Shown: positions 34,298 to 43,587 of the stretch, piece after piece
Layout of the letters: every line of letters begins with the position of its first letter
Position numbering within the stretch: position 1 is the first letter of the stretch
Assembly: GCF_021390535.1 (NCBI RefSeq)
Contig: NZ_JAJUXG010000008.1
Location: forward strand, 62,001 to 126,000
Direction: 5' to 3'
From: Dyadobacter sp. CY312
GTDB lineage: Bacteria > Bacteroidota > Bacteroidia > Cytophagales > Spirosomataceae
DNA: 64,000 bases
The notes under the pieces: model-generated
The model's database searches: none
Told to the model about the DNA's origin: nothing
What the model saw: the letters and a program-made list of their open reading frames with translations, nothing else
Program-made: the position numbers and the translations under genes

Positions 34298-35350
34298 ATG
34301 AAAAAAATAATTCGCCCTAATTCACTCCTTCTCTTGCTGCTGTTGATGGGTCTGCAGGGCAAGGCTGCCACTGATCAGAAAGTTGATTTTGTAAAACAAA
34401 TGAGTACCGCAGTGAATGATATCGTTGTCGCGCTTACGACTGATCAGAAAAAAGAAGCCTGTACCACCTTTGCTGACGAGATCCGGTTCAACTGGAATTT
34501 TACACCACGTGAGAGAAAAGGGTTGTCGCTGAAAAACATGACCTTGCCGCAGCAAAAATCGGCTATGTCTCTTATTCGGTTGGTACTGAGCGAAGAAGGA
34601 TACTTAAAGGCCGGGCAGATTATTGATCTGGAAAATGCTTTGAGAATAATTGAGAACAGACCAGCCAATGATACTTATCGGGATCCTGAAAACTTCTCGC
34701 TGCTTTTCTATGGTATGCCGGGTAAAGATCCCTGGGCATGGCGCTTTGAAGGTCACCACCTTTCACTCCATTTTACAATCGTTGATGGCAAGGTTGCCTT
34801 TATGCCCGGTTTTATGGGTAGCAATCCGGGAAACGTTCTGGCAGATGTTCCTCAAAAAGACAGGAGAATTCTGGCGGGTGAGCAGGATGTAGCGTTTGAA
34901 TTATTGGAAGCTCTCAATCCCAGCCAATTGTCGAAAGTTATACTCGCGGAGAAAGCACCTCACGAAATATTTACCTCCAATTCCCGTAAAGCAAGTCTGG
35001 ATAAAATGGAGGGAATATCTATGAAGGAAATGACTGCGAAACAAAAGGAAATTTTCAAGAAGTTAATCCTGATATATCTTCACAGATATCATGTTACACT
35101 CAAAAAACAACAGTGGGCAGCCCTGGAACAATCAGGTTTGGATAAGATTCATTTTGCTTGGATGGGAGACAAAGAACCCATCATTGGGCAGGGACGCGGG
35201 CATTATTACCGCATTCATGGCCCGACATTTCTGATTGAATTCGATAATACACAAAATGGTGGTAATCATATCCATTCTGTAGTGCGGGATCTGACCAATG
35301 ATTTTGGTGAAGACATGTTGCGGGACCATTACTCAAAAGCACATCGCTAG
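34298..35350 (+). CDS. Exported DUF3500 protein
   Basis: From the ATG at 34298 the 350-residue protein has a signal peptide (KKIIRPNSLLLLLLLMGLQGKAA). The body matches DUF3500: TFADEIRFNWNFTPRERKGL, the FYGMPGKDPWAWRFEGHH block, and a C-terminal HYYRIHGPTFLIEFDNTQ with HIHSVVRD. No enzymatic function is established for the family. The reading frame extends 16 codons upstream, but that region is not signal-like, so 34298 is preferred. It converges with the quinone oxidoreductase gene, one base apart. Confidence 0.82.
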   Translation: MKKIIRPNSLLLLLLLMGLQGKAATDQKVDFVKQMSTAVNDIVVALTTDQKKEACTTFADEIRFNWNFTPRERKGLSLKNMTLPQQKSAMSLIRLVLSEEGYLKAGQIIDLENALRIIENRPANDTYRDPENFSLLFYGMPGKDPWAWRFEGHHLSLHFTIVDGKVAFMPGFMGSNPGNVLADVPQKDRRILAGEQDVAFELLEALNPSQLSKVILAEKAPHEIFTSNSRKASLDKMEGISMKEMTAKQKEIFKKLILIYLHRYHVTLKKQQWAALEQSGLDKIHFAWMGDKEPIIGQGRGHYYRIHGPTFLIEFDNTQNGGNHIHSVVRDLTNDFGEDMLRDHYSKAHR

Positions 35351-35351
35351 G

Positions 35352-36344
35352 TCAGGACCACCAGTTGTTGGTCAGCACAATTTTTCCGATGTGGTCGCTG
35401 CTTTCCATTAATTTGTGAGCCATACTGGCTTCCCGCATTGGAAATTCTTTGAAAATAACCGGTTTAAATGCACCGGATTCTATCTTAGGCCACACGTGTA
35501 CCAGAATTTCTTCGGTCAGTAATTGTTTGAACTCAGTATCCCGGTTGCGTAATGTGCTACCTGAAATGGTAAGTCGTTTTCTCATCACCAATCCAAAATC
35601 CGGCAAATCAGCTGGATCAGGTTTGCTGCCTTTCATTGTATTAATAAAAACAAGACGACCGTCTTCCCGAAGTAAACGTATGTTTTTGGCAATGTAATTG
35701 CCCCCAACCATATCCAGTATCACATCAATTCCTTCGCTTTTGAGTTCCGCTTCAAAATCCTGAATTTTATAATTGATGCACTTGCCGGCACCGAGGGAAA
35801 TACAGGCTTCACATTTCTCATCCGTACCAGCCGTAGCAAATGCTTTGGCACCGAATGCTCTTGCAAGCTGTATGGCTGTGATGCCAATACCACTGCTGCC
35901 GCCATGTACCAGAAAGTTTTTACCAGGTTGTAATTTGCCGAGCCGAAACACATTATGCCATACAGTGAAAATGGTTTCGGGTAAGGACGCCGCTTCTGCA
36001 AAGGAAAAGCCTTGAGGAACAGGTAAGCACTGGCTGCTTTGAGCAACAGCATATTCGGCATATCCGCCACCCGTAAGTAACGCACAAACAGCATCTCCAT
36101 TTTGCCATCTGGTAACAGCATTGCCACAGCTCTCAATAATACCCGCAACCTCCAAACCTGGAATATCCTGAGGAGCGTTGGCTGGGGCGGGGTATTGCCC
36201 TTTTCTCTGCAAAACATCAGGTCTGTTTATGCCGGCCGCTTGCACTTTAATAAGCACTTCGTTGGCTCCGGGCTGCGGAATAGCTCTTGGTTGTAATTGA
36301 AGAACGTCTGCTCCACCAGGTTTTGTGATAACCACGGCCTTCAT
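35352..36344 (-). CDS. NAD(P)H-quinone oxidoreductase, zinc-independent MDR family (PIG3-like)
   Basis: The ~330-residue medium-chain dehydrogenase has the GroES-like N-domain with INRPDVLQRKGQYPAP and PGLEVAGIIESCG, and the Rossmann motif VHGGSSGIGITAIQLA near residue 150. The catalytic-zinc residues of alcohol dehydrogenases are absent. These features fit the PIG3/QOR group of NAD(P)H-dependent quinone reductases. I start at MKAVVITKPGG (36344); ATGs at 36359 and 36371 are in frame but add non-typical residues. It lies downstream of yccF in the same direction. Confidence 0.86.
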   Translation of the reverse strand: MKAVVITKPGGADVLQLQPRAIPQPGANEVLIKVQAAGINRPDVLQRKGQYPAPANAPQDIPGLEVAGIIESCGNAVTRWQNGDAVCALLTGGGYAEYAVAQSSQCLPVPQGFSFAEAASLPETIFTVWHNVFRLGKLQPGKNFLVHGGSSGIGITAIQLARAFGAKAFATAGTDEKCEACISLGAGKCINYKIQDFEAELKSEGIDVILDMVGGNYIAKNIRLLREDGRLVFINTMKGSKPDPADLPDFGLVMRKRLTISGSTLRNRDTEFKQLLTEEILVHVWPKIESGAFKPVIFKEFPMREASMAHKLMESSDHIGKIVLTNNWWS

Positions 36345-36374
36345 GATGCTGTTATCCATAACATTTGTCAATTT

Positions 36375-36743
36375 TTAATAAATCTCTTTGCCAAACGGAG
36401 TGAAAGATAAACTCATGAGTTTAAAGTGCTGCTTGGCAAAAGGCAAACCTATGATGGTTATGGCAAGAAGTATTCCAAAGAATAAATGCGTGAGCGCAAT
36501 CCAGATACCACCGAGGACGATCCAGACTATATTAAAAATTGTAGAAAGACAACCCGTAGCTCCCGGCACCTCGCGCACTTCACGTCCGAATGGGAACAGG
36601 GTTAATATCCCGATTTTAAAACATTGTATGCCGAAAGGAATACCTATGATTGTCAGGCAGAGTATAAAACCAGAAATCATGTATTGCAGAAAAACCAGAA
36701 ATCCACCAAAAACAAGCCAGATGATATTACCAAGGAGGTTCAT
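36375..36743 (-). CDS. yccF: YccF family inner-membrane protein
   Basis: The 122-residue protein has two copies of the DUF307/YccF repeat, each with hydrophobic helices and the IIGIPFGIQCFKI or IIGLPFAKQHFKL motif followed by PFGRE or PFGKE. It is a small inner-membrane protein of unknown function, of the usual length. It ends three bases before the longest reading of the quinone oxidoreductase gene and about 30 before the start chosen here, so the two are probably cotranscribed. Confidence 0.9.
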   Translation of the reverse strand: MNLLGNIIWLVFGGFLVFLQYMISGFILCLTIIGIPFGIQCFKIGILTLFPFGREVREVPGATGCLSTIFNIVWIVLGGIWIALTHLFFGILLAITIIGLPFAKQHFKLMSLSFTPFGKEIY

Positions 36744-36813
36744 AGTTTTATGATTTAAAGATTACGTGCTGATATGTAACTAGTGGCAAATGTAAGTGCT
36801 GTCCCCGGGCATG

Positions 36814-37455
36814 CTAACGGATTTTGACGAGCGGGTCATCTATTGTTTTGTCGGTTTGTTTCCAGTTTCGTATTCTCAATTTATTAAAAAAGTCATTTTC
36901 TTCTATTTCTCTGACTTTCCCCGGTTGCAGATCTCCGAGTTCCAAATCTTCGATACTCACGCGGAGTAAACGTTTACAGCGATGGCCGGCAACCCGTACC
37001 ATTTTCCGTACCTGATGATATTTGCCCTCTGTAAGTGCAATGCTCAGCCATGTTCTGGGTACATCATATTCCTCACTTTTGCCTTTGGGAAGCCAGTTGG
37101 GGCGTGGTATGATGTCAACATCACACGGAGAAGTTACATAATCACCTCCTCCTTTTATCCGTATCGCAATTCCATTCCGTAGCTGTGACAAAGTTTCGGA
37201 GCTGACGATTCCTCCTACTAAAACCAGATAAACCCTTTTGTGCGGCACTTCGCCAAGGAACAAAAGATTGGTTACTTTTTTATTTGTAGTGAGTAGGAGT
37301 AAGCCTTCCGAATGGCTGTCGAGACGCCCTATCGCATGTGTGCCCTCAGGAAATGGGAATTGTAGATCTCCCAGTAAGCCAACATGATCGGGACTCACAA
37401 ACTGAGAAACCATGTTGGCAGGCTTGTGAAGTACAAAATAGCGGTGGTTGCTCAT
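36814..37455 (-). CDS. RsuA/RluE-family pseudouridine synthase
   Basis: The 213-residue enzyme lacks an S4 domain and has the RsuA/RluB/E/F core: YFVLHKPANMVSQF at the start, catalytic Asp in AIGRLDSHSEGLLLLT, KVYLV-like (KRVYLVLV) and EGKYHQVRKMV. It isomerises a uridine in rRNA; the short form is most like RluE (23S rRNA U2457), but the target base is inferred. The C-terminus is extended by about 20 polar residues. It is cytosolic and stands alone on the minus strand. Confidence 0.87.
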   Translation of the reverse strand: MSNHRYFVLHKPANMVSQFVSPDHVGLLGDLQFPFPEGTHAIGRLDSHSEGLLLLTTNKKVTNLLFLGEVPHKRVYLVLVGGIVSSETLSQLRNGIAIRIKGGGDYVTSPCDVDIIPRPNWLPKGKSEEYDVPRTWLSIALTEGKYHQVRKMVRVAGHRCKRLLRVSIEDLELGDLQPGKVREIEENDFFNKLRIRNWKQTDKTIDDPLVKIR

Positions 37456-37538
37456 GGAAAAGAATAGCTTGATAGGCTACAAAATTGAACAATAATCAGG
37501 GTTTTGTCAGATTATCCTGCAACATTCTTATAAATAGC

Positions 37539-38342
37539 TCACCGCAGTAATTCCTTGTTCAGTATCTCCGATATTTCAGCGTGCTGAGCATACACCATCA
37601 AATGTCCGCCATTGTCAATAAGGGTGTCGGGCTTTACGAGTTTGATTGGAATGAGTTTATCTGCCGTGCCGTGGATGTGATACAATTCGGGAACTTTCAG
37701 TGGCCGGGTCCAGGTGCTCATGCCAAGAAGTGCCCATTTCAGAAATTTACCATTTGTATCATGAAGTATACTTTTTAGCATGGTTTTGAGCTCCGGCGTG
37801 TCAGCTCCAAAATATCTGTTGACAAGGAAATTTGGTGATTTAAGTAAAGGAACAGCCAAAGGAGAGGCTAGCAGTACTTTGAGTAGCCCACGGTAAAAAG
37901 AAGAAACGGGTACACCGGTTGCCGTACTCGATATGATTATGATTTTTTCGGGGTGCGCAATATCCGCTATTTCGGAAGCAATAATGCCACCAAAAGAAAG
38001 GCCAACCAACTGAAACGGCCTGGTTGTGTCCATTTGCGCCATCAGGCGTATGGCATAATTTCGGAGTGTTTCCTTCTTTGCAGGGTTAATCCACTCGATG
38101 TGTTTCACTGGAATTCGTGGATCAAGCGTTAATTTGTCAAAAACAAGCTTGTCTGCACCCAGACCGCTTAAAAAATACACGGTAGCGGGAACTTCTGTTT
38201 CCGGTAAAAAAGTGTTACTCATCTGGTCTGCATTGGAGACGTACTTTTGAGCCGGAACGGGCGATCCAAACATAAGACCAATAAATACAGCAAGCAAAAG
38301 ACGCGACATAACTTTAGAGCCTGTTCCTGATATTTTTGACAC
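37539..38342 (-). CDS. Exported alpha/beta hydrolase
   Basis: The 267-residue protein (256 from the ATG at 38309) has a signal peptide, MSRLLLAVFIGLMFGSPVPAQ. The alpha/beta hydrolase body has FLSGLGADKLVF in the oxyanion region and the nucleophile elbow VGLSFGGI. Near the C-terminus are a likely acid (HGTADKLIP) and His (NGGHLMV). The substrate is unknown. It is probably periplasmic. It lies upstream of the pseudouridine synthase gene in the same direction with an 83-base gap. Confidence 0.8.
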   Translation of the reverse strand: MSKISGTGSKVMSRLLLAVFIGLMFGSPVPAQKYVSNADQMSNTFLPETEVPATVYFLSGLGADKLVFDKLTLDPRIPVKHIEWINPAKKETLRNYAIRLMAQMDTTRPFQLVGLSFGGIIASEIADIAHPEKIIIISSTATGVPVSSFYRGLLKVLLASPLAVPLLKSPNFLVNRYFGADTPELKTMLKSILHDTNGKFLKWALLGMSTWTRPLKVPELYHIHGTADKLIPIKLVKPDTLIDNGGHLMVYAQHAEISEILNKELLR

Positions 38343-38382
38343 CTTTTTATTCTAGTTGAGAAAGTTTGTTAGCCACAGGACT

Positions 38383-39570
38383 TTATGGTGCAGCGGGAAA
38401 TTCCGTTACAACCGTAGTGCCCGAATTCAATTTGCTGGATACAGAAATTTTGCCATCGTTTGCCTCCACATATTCTTTACATAGCAGCAATCCAAGGCCT
38501 ATTCCCTTTTCACCGTCTGTACCGTAAGTACTGGTTTGAGAGAATGAGAACAAAGATTTCTGATGTTCTTCGCTTATTCCAATGCCATTGTCAGTAATAC
38601 TGATCTGTACACAGGAATTCGATATGGATGCAATAATAGCGATATAGCCGCTTGCTGGCGTATACTTGATCGCATTTGTTGCAAGATTCCTGATCACCAT
38701 ATTGAACTGATCTTTGTTAACAGAAATTTTCAGATCGGCCGGAATTTCATAGGTTACATTGATATTTTTGGCACGTGCCTGTTGTTCTATAATCGGTTTG
38801 TTTGCTTCCACGACGTCCAAAATGTGAAGCGTATCCTTTGTTTCAGATTTTGTTTTGGTAAATGAGTTTGTAGCCCACAACAAAATATTTTCTGTTAAAT
38901 CAGCCACAGCCGATAGCTGTTTCAGCAAGTCTTCCCGAAGAAGTGCCTTTTCCTGGTTATCCAGATTCGTATCCAGCAAGGTGGAAGTCAATCCTTTTAA
39001 AGATGCGATAGGGGCCCTCACATCATGAGCAATAACAGACAGTACCTTGTCTTTCAATCTGTTCGATAAACTTAACTCTGTATTTATTTTTTCCAGGTCG
39101 GTACTGGTTGTATTGTAATTTTTCGACTGTTGTTTAATGGATCCGATGTTGCCAGCAGAATTCAATATATCGCTGGTTGCCCGGGGTTTTGCGCCATTGA
39201 ACTTCACATCTTCCGGTTTTGGAGTAAACGTAATTAGAAAAAATTCTCCGATATGCCCATCGTTTACTTTGGCAACAGACCAGGTGACGGCAGCTTGATG
39301 CGTACGGTCAGGTTCTTCCGTTCGATTATGTGATTTTTTAGGGTCTGTCATCTCAGTCAGTTGCCGAAAAAGCAAATTCTGTTGATGAAATGACAAAAAG
39401 CGTGACCAGTTCATACCCGAGACTTGCCCGGAACTCAAGCCTGACATTGTTAGAAAAAGGGTATTGCAGTAGATACACTGGTAATCTTGATCAATCAGGA
39501 GTACTGCTAATGGCAAATTCTCCATTATTGGGTGAAATAAATCGTAGTTGAGCAGAAAGGTCATTTCCAT
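38383..39570 (-). CDS. PAS domain sensor histidine kinase
   Basis: The 395-residue soluble kinase has a PAS domain at about 15-115 (PLAVLLIDQDYQCIYCN) and a linker with an EKINTELSLSNRLKDK coiled-coil-like part. The dimerisation helix has H182 in SVIAHDVRAPIASLKG. The ATPase domain carries NLATNAIKYTP, DNGIGIS and GEKGIGLGLLLCKEYV. No receiver gene is adjacent, so it is an orphan kinase. A start two codons later (MTFLLNYD) is equally possible. A 321-base gene-free gap lies upstream. Confidence 0.87.
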   Translation of the reverse strand: MEMTFLLNYDLFHPIMENLPLAVLLIDQDYQCIYCNTLFLTMSGLSSGQVSGMNWSRFLSFHQQNLLFRQLTEMTDPKKSHNRTEEPDRTHQAAVTWSVAKVNDGHIGEFFLITFTPKPEDVKFNGAKPRATSDILNSAGNIGSIKQQSKNYNTTSTDLEKINTELSLSNRLKDKVLSVIAHDVRAPIASLKGLTSTLLDTNLDNQEKALLREDLLKQLSAVADLTENILLWATNSFTKTKSETKDTLHILDVVEANKPIIEQQARAKNINVTYEIPADLKISVNKDQFNMVIRNLATNAIKYTPASGYIAIIASISNSCVQISITDNGIGISEEHQKSLFSFSQTSTYGTDGEKGIGLGLLLCKEYVEANDGKISVSSKLNSGTTVVTEFPAAP

Positions 39571-39891
39571 CTTCGATAACTATTATACAATACGTTGCTC
39601 TAACCAAATGGCAGAAGGTGATTTAGCCGAAGATTTTCAGGTGATGTTGAGTGTTTGCAGAGAGTAAAGCGTCTACATGCTTTTAACTGATACAATAACT
39701 GTACCTGACTGTATTGGACTCAGTTTACATTGCAATAACGAATCTTATAGAAGATATTGTAGATAATATTCGATTGTTTTCTAAGCGATTTAAGAAATTG
39801 TAGAAATTGGTCGGCAGAATGAAAATGATCCGACAGATTACATCCGCCGGATCATTGCTTTATTTAAAACGAAAGCGATCAATAATTGAAC
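39571..39891. other. Gene-free 321-base spacer
   Basis: No reading frame worth reporting is present on either strand. The stretch contains the terminator of the TonB receptor gene (39824-39856) and must hold the promoter of the PAS kinase gene near its left end. I saw no repeats or RNA-like structure beyond that hairpin. Confidence 0.6.
39824..39856 (-). terminator. Terminator of the TonB-dependent receptor gene
   Basis: AATGATCCG (39824-39832) pairs with CGGATCATT (39848-39856). On the minus strand, downstream of the receptor stop, the hairpin is followed by TTCATTCTG, only moderately T-rich. Confidence 0.65.
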
Positions 39892-41871
39892 TTATCTGAC
39901 CAGATTATACCTCACGCCCGCCATAAGCCATCTTCCCGGCATTACAGCACCCAGTAAATCGCTGTATTTCTTGTTGAACGTATTGTCTGTCTGAATGAAA
40001 ACTGCGAGTGTTTTTTGTAGAAACGCATATTCGGCTTTCGCATTCAGTAAAAAATAAGCCGGGGAAATGGTAGCCTGCAAAGTAGACGCTTCCTGTTTTG
40101 CCCTGGTTTTATAAAGTCCATTGATACTCAGACTGAATCCTGAATGTTGATACAGGACGGAAAAATTGGTGAGCAATTTGGCATGAGAGGAAACATAAAA
40201 GCTGGGCGTTACGTCGCTGCTTTCACTATTCAGTTGGGTAAGGCCTGCTGTAAGCCACAATTTCTGTTTTGCCGTGATGGTTTTGGTATACTGAACATCA
40301 AATTCAAAACCTGTTGTGTTAACTTCTGCTACGTTTTTTGCCAATGCGTAAGTACCGGAAGCTGTAAGATTATCCTTTCTTGGCATTTCGGCATAAGGTG
40401 TATTGGTGTAGTCTATGAGGTCTTTTTGCAATCTCTGGAAAAAAGTTGCGGACAATTTTAATCCGGGAAGCAGCAAGTCTGCACCCGCTTCGTAACTGAA
40501 CGAACGTTCTGCTTTCAGGTCCGGGCTGCCGATTTTGTTCCCTGTTGTCACAATAGGTTTATTGTAATTGTTGTAGCGCTCTGTAAAATCTGCGTCGCGA
40601 ATGGTCTTTCCAGCACTGCCCCTCAGCTGGTATATATCCTTTTTAAATGACAGGTTCACCTGGGGAATCACTTCCGTTCCGATTCGCTGGCGCCAGTCGA
40701 AACGTATTGCGGGACTTACAGTAAAATATTCACCAATGCGGTGTGAAAGTGTAATAAAAGGAGCAAGTTGGTGAATGTCGTGATCGCCGCGATCATTGGA
40801 TGAAATGTTCTTATTCTGATAATTTACACCTGTTACAAGGTATGTCTTTTGAGACAAAGTTTGCTGCCAGGTTATTAACCCCTGCCAAAGCTCCGATACA
40901 CTATTATTACGTATAGATCGGGAATTAAACAGATACTGATCTTTTACATACTTGTAACCACCATCAAATGAAAGCGCTGATTTTCCCTTTTTGTATCCAA
41001 CTTTAAGATGATTCCATGAAGTTTTTACCTGCTCGTTGGCAGTGTCGGCAATTGAAGTGGTGTAAAAATTTTGCGCGGCAAAATCCCGGTGATCAAAGGA
41101 GCTTCTTACGGCAACATTCCATGCGTCAGAAATGGCATAATTTGCGGACACTGATGCCGTATTGTTATGGAAGTAGCCGTTTGTGCCTCTTTGTTTAACA
41201 CCATCGGCATTGTTGGAGATTAAACCGGCGGACACGGCTAACTTATTTCTTTGTATAAATGTACCCAGGTTTGCATTTCTGAGTCCGTACTGCCCGCCTG
41301 TTATACCGATATTAAGTGCTGTTTTGGAAATGGGATTTTCATTATCTACCCCTGACGCCAGTTTTGCGGCAAAAGTTTTCGATATCACATGAATAACTCC
41401 GCCCACCGCTTCGGAGCCATAAATAGCGGAAGAAGCACCTTTTAGAACTTCTATTCGATCAATTTCAGATGGTGCAATGGGTATGTAGCTACTAAAATGG
41501 CCGGTATTGGGGTCGTTAAGGCGTAATCCGTCCAATACCACGAGCACCTGTTGGAACGTCCCTCCCCGGAGTACGATGTCGCTTTGAGAACCCATGGGGC
41601 CTCGCGCCTGGATTTCTACCCCCGGAACATATCTCAAAAGATCATCAATGCTATTTACCGGGAGGTTTTGGAAATAATCCCCTTTAATCACTGCAATATT
41701 TCTCCCGCTTTCAGAAGCGCGTTTCTCAATTAACGAAGATGTAATGGTGACAGGATCCAGAGAAATGTCCTGCGCGATAGCGTAATGGCTTGTAAAAAGT
41801 AAAAGTAAAAATGTAGACCTAAGTAAATTGTTTTTCACTGCTTCAATTGTGTTTATAAAATTTATTAACAT
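39892..41871 (-). CDS. TonB-dependent outer-membrane receptor, BtuB-like
   Basis: The 659-residue protein has a signal peptide ending at AIAQ (residue 34). A plug domain follows (SIDDLLRYVPGVEIQARGP, VLRGGTFQQVLVVLDGLRLND, IEVLKGASSAIYGSEAVGGVI), then a beta-barrel ending in an aromatic-rich strand (MPGRWLMAGVRYNLVR). It lacks the carboxypeptidase-like N-domain and the SusD partner of polysaccharide receptors. Size and plug fit the BtuB/siderophore group; the ligand (cobamide, iron complex or other cofactor) is not visible. It is transcribed away from the MocR regulator gene, which may control it. Confidence 0.87.
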   Translation of the reverse strand: MLINFINTIEAVKNNLLRSTFLLLLFTSHYAIAQDISLDPVTITSSLIEKRASESGRNIAVIKGDYFQNLPVNSIDDLLRYVPGVEIQARGPMGSQSDIVLRGGTFQQVLVVLDGLRLNDPNTGHFSSYIPIAPSEIDRIEVLKGASSAIYGSEAVGGVIHVISKTFAAKLASGVDNENPISKTALNIGITGGQYGLRNANLGTFIQRNKLAVSAGLISNNADGVKQRGTNGYFHNNTASVSANYAISDAWNVAVRSSFDHRDFAAQNFYTTSIADTANEQVKTSWNHLKVGYKKGKSALSFDGGYKYVKDQYLFNSRSIRNNSVSELWQGLITWQQTLSQKTYLVTGVNYQNKNISSNDRGDHDIHQLAPFITLSHRIGEYFTVSPAIRFDWRQRIGTEVIPQVNLSFKKDIYQLRGSAGKTIRDADFTERYNNYNKPIVTTGNKIGSPDLKAERSFSYEAGADLLLPGLKLSATFFQRLQKDLIDYTNTPYAEMPRKDNLTASGTYALAKNVAEVNTTGFEFDVQYTKTITAKQKLWLTAGLTQLNSESSDVTPSFYVSSHAKLLTNFSVLYQHSGFSLSINGLYKTRAKQEASTLQATISPAYFLLNAKAEYAFLQKTLAVFIQTDNTFNKKYSDLLGAVMPGRWLMAGVRYNLVR

Positions 41872-41903
41872 GATATAATTGGCTGGTTGACAGACCTCCG
41901 AAA

Positions 41904-41945
41904 GCTAACCGCTCGCAGCTAATCGCTAACCGCCATCAGCTATTT
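41904..41945 (+). repeat. Heptamer array G (6 units) in a divergent intergenic region
   Basis: Units GCTAACC, GCTCGCA, GCTAATC, GCTAACC, GCCATCA and GCTATTT lie between the TonB receptor start (41871, minus) and the MocR gene start (41998, plus). The array is preceded by the partial unit CCGAAA. Unlike arrays A, C and E it ends 52 bases from the ATG. Confidence 0.8.
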
Positions 41946-41965
41946 GCTCCAAAACTACTATCTTG

Positions 41966-42017
41966 CCGGACTGTTAAAGTAATCCGGTTTTGATATAATG
42001 AGTAGTCCGGTTGATAT
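41966..42017 (+). promoter_or_regulatory. Candidate MocR operator (direct and inverted TCCGG elements)
   Basis: TCCGGTTTTGATAT (41983-41996) and TCCGGTTGATAT (42006-42017) form a direct repeat 23 bases apart that spans the MocR start codon. CCGGA (41966-41970) adds an inverted half-site. MocR regulators typically bind direct repeats near their own promoters, so autoregulation and control of the divergent receptor are plausible. Confidence 0.4.
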
Positions 42018-43476
42018 TCCGTTTAAAAGTTTGATTGTTATTAACCGGCATTCTGATACGCCGGTGTATATGCAGATCGCCCGGAAGATGATTGGTGCGA
42101 TACAGCACGGTACATTGGCGCCGGGCGTCAAATTGCCTGGTACAAGGCTTTTATCTCAGCTTTTGCAGGTGCACAGGAAAACAATTGTTGCTGCATACAA
42201 TGAAATTGATTCTCAGGGATGGATTGAGACTTTACCCAATAAAGGAACCTTCATTACATCCAGGTCACTTATTATTCCTCCTGGTCAGTTTGCATATGAG
42301 GACGTGAAACATTATCCAAAAACCACCGGTTTTGCTTTTCAGAAAAGCATGTTGCTCGACAGACCCGTGGCAGTATCTAAAACGGATCTTGAATTCAACG
42401 ATGGCCTTCCTGATGTGAGACTGGCCCCTTTGGATAAATTGTCAAAGGCTTATTCAAGTGTATTAAAAAGAAAAAATAACAGTCGTTATCTTGGCTATTC
42501 GCACGTGGAGGGTAATGAGTATTTCAGGATTGAACTCACTTCGTACCTCAATAACACCCGCGGTCTACATGTGAGCAGAGAAAACATCATGACCACCCGT
42601 GGTATACAAATGGGGATTTACCTGGCGTCCATGCTGCTTATCGAACCCGGGGATCAGGTTGTGGTGGGCAATTTGAGTTACTATGTTGCCAACATGATTT
42701 TCCAGCAAGCCGGTGCCAACATTCTTTCTGTTCCTGTGGATCAGGAGGGGATTTCTGTGGAAGCGGTTAAGAAACTTTGTGAAACGCGAAAGATCCGGAT
42801 GTTGTACCTCACGCCGCATCATCATTATCCTACCACAGTTACGCTCAGCGCGGAGCGAAGAATAGCGCTGCTGAACCTGTCGGTACAATACGGTTTCGTG
42901 ATTTTGGAAGATGATCATGACTATGATTTTCATTTTGACAGCAGTCCGTTTTTGCCACTGGCGAGTGCAGATTCTTCAGGTATGGTGGTTTACATCGGGT
43001 CTTTTTGTAAAGCATTGGCGCCCGGTTTGAGGTCCGGTTATATTGTGGCTCCCGAAAATTTTATAACCGAACTCGCAAAACTAAGGCGCATTGTCGACCG
43101 GCAGGGCGATTTGATAATGGAACAGGCATTGGGTGAATTGCTGCATGAAGGAGAAATTCAGCGACACTTAAAAAAGGCTCAAAAAGTGTATCATCAACGG
43201 CGCGATCAGTTTTGTGGATTGTTGGAGAGCGAACTGAGTGCATATCTGGATTTTGACGTTCCTCCGGGCGGCTTGGCAGTTTGGACTGAGTGGCAGAAAG
43301 ATGTAAACTTGTTAAGGGTAAGCAAAGAATGTCTGCGCCGGGACTTGCATCTGCCACAAACCTTGCTTTTTCAAACCGGTAAACTGAGCGCAATGCGTTT
43401 AGGATTCGGAAATCTGAATGAAGTAGAAATGGAGAGGGCGATGGAGATCTTGGTTGGGGCGGTGCGTTTGGCTTGA
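41998..43476 (+). CDS. MocR-type regulator (GntR winged helix fused to aminotransferase fold)
   Basis: The 492-residue protein has an N-terminal GntR winged-helix domain (about 20-88: PVYMQIARKMIGAIQHGTL, LPGTRLLSQLL, NKGTFIT). A fold-type I aminotransferase domain follows with EDDHDYDFHF and the PLP-binding Lys K338 in SFCKALAPGLRSGY. MocR proteins use PLP or an amino acid as effector; PdxR, TauR and GabR are relatives. It is probably a cytosolic regulator of vitamin B6, amino-acid or, given the neighbour, TonB-receptor genes. The target is inferred from divergent orientation only. Confidence 0.88.
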   Translation: MSSPVDIPFKSLIVINRHSDTPVYMQIARKMIGAIQHGTLAPGVKLPGTRLLSQLLQVHRKTIVAAYNEIDSQGWIETLPNKGTFITSRSLIIPPGQFAYEDVKHYPKTTGFAFQKSMLLDRPVAVSKTDLEFNDGLPDVRLAPLDKLSKAYSSVLKRKNNSRYLGYSHVEGNEYFRIELTSYLNNTRGLHVSRENIMTTRGIQMGIYLASMLLIEPGDQVVVGNLSYYVANMIFQQAGANILSVPVDQEGISVEAVKKLCETRKIRMLYLTPHHHYPTTVTLSAERRIALLNLSVQYGFVILEDDHDYDFHFDSSPFLPLASADSSGMVVYIGSFCKALAPGLRSGYIVAPENFITELAKLRRIVDRQGDLIMEQALGELLHEGEIQRHLKKAQKVYHQRRDQFCGLLESELSAYLDFDVPPGGLAVWTEWQKDVNLLRVSKECLRRDLHLPQTLLFQTGKLSAMRLGFGNLNEVEMERAMEILVGAVRLA

Positions 43477-43587
43477 AACGGATCGTTATTCTATCACCGA
43501 AATAATGATGAACGTCACAGAATGTGCTATAATTAGCGTAAGATTTAGAAATTGTAATTTTTCTGTACTTCATCCAACGAATAAATT

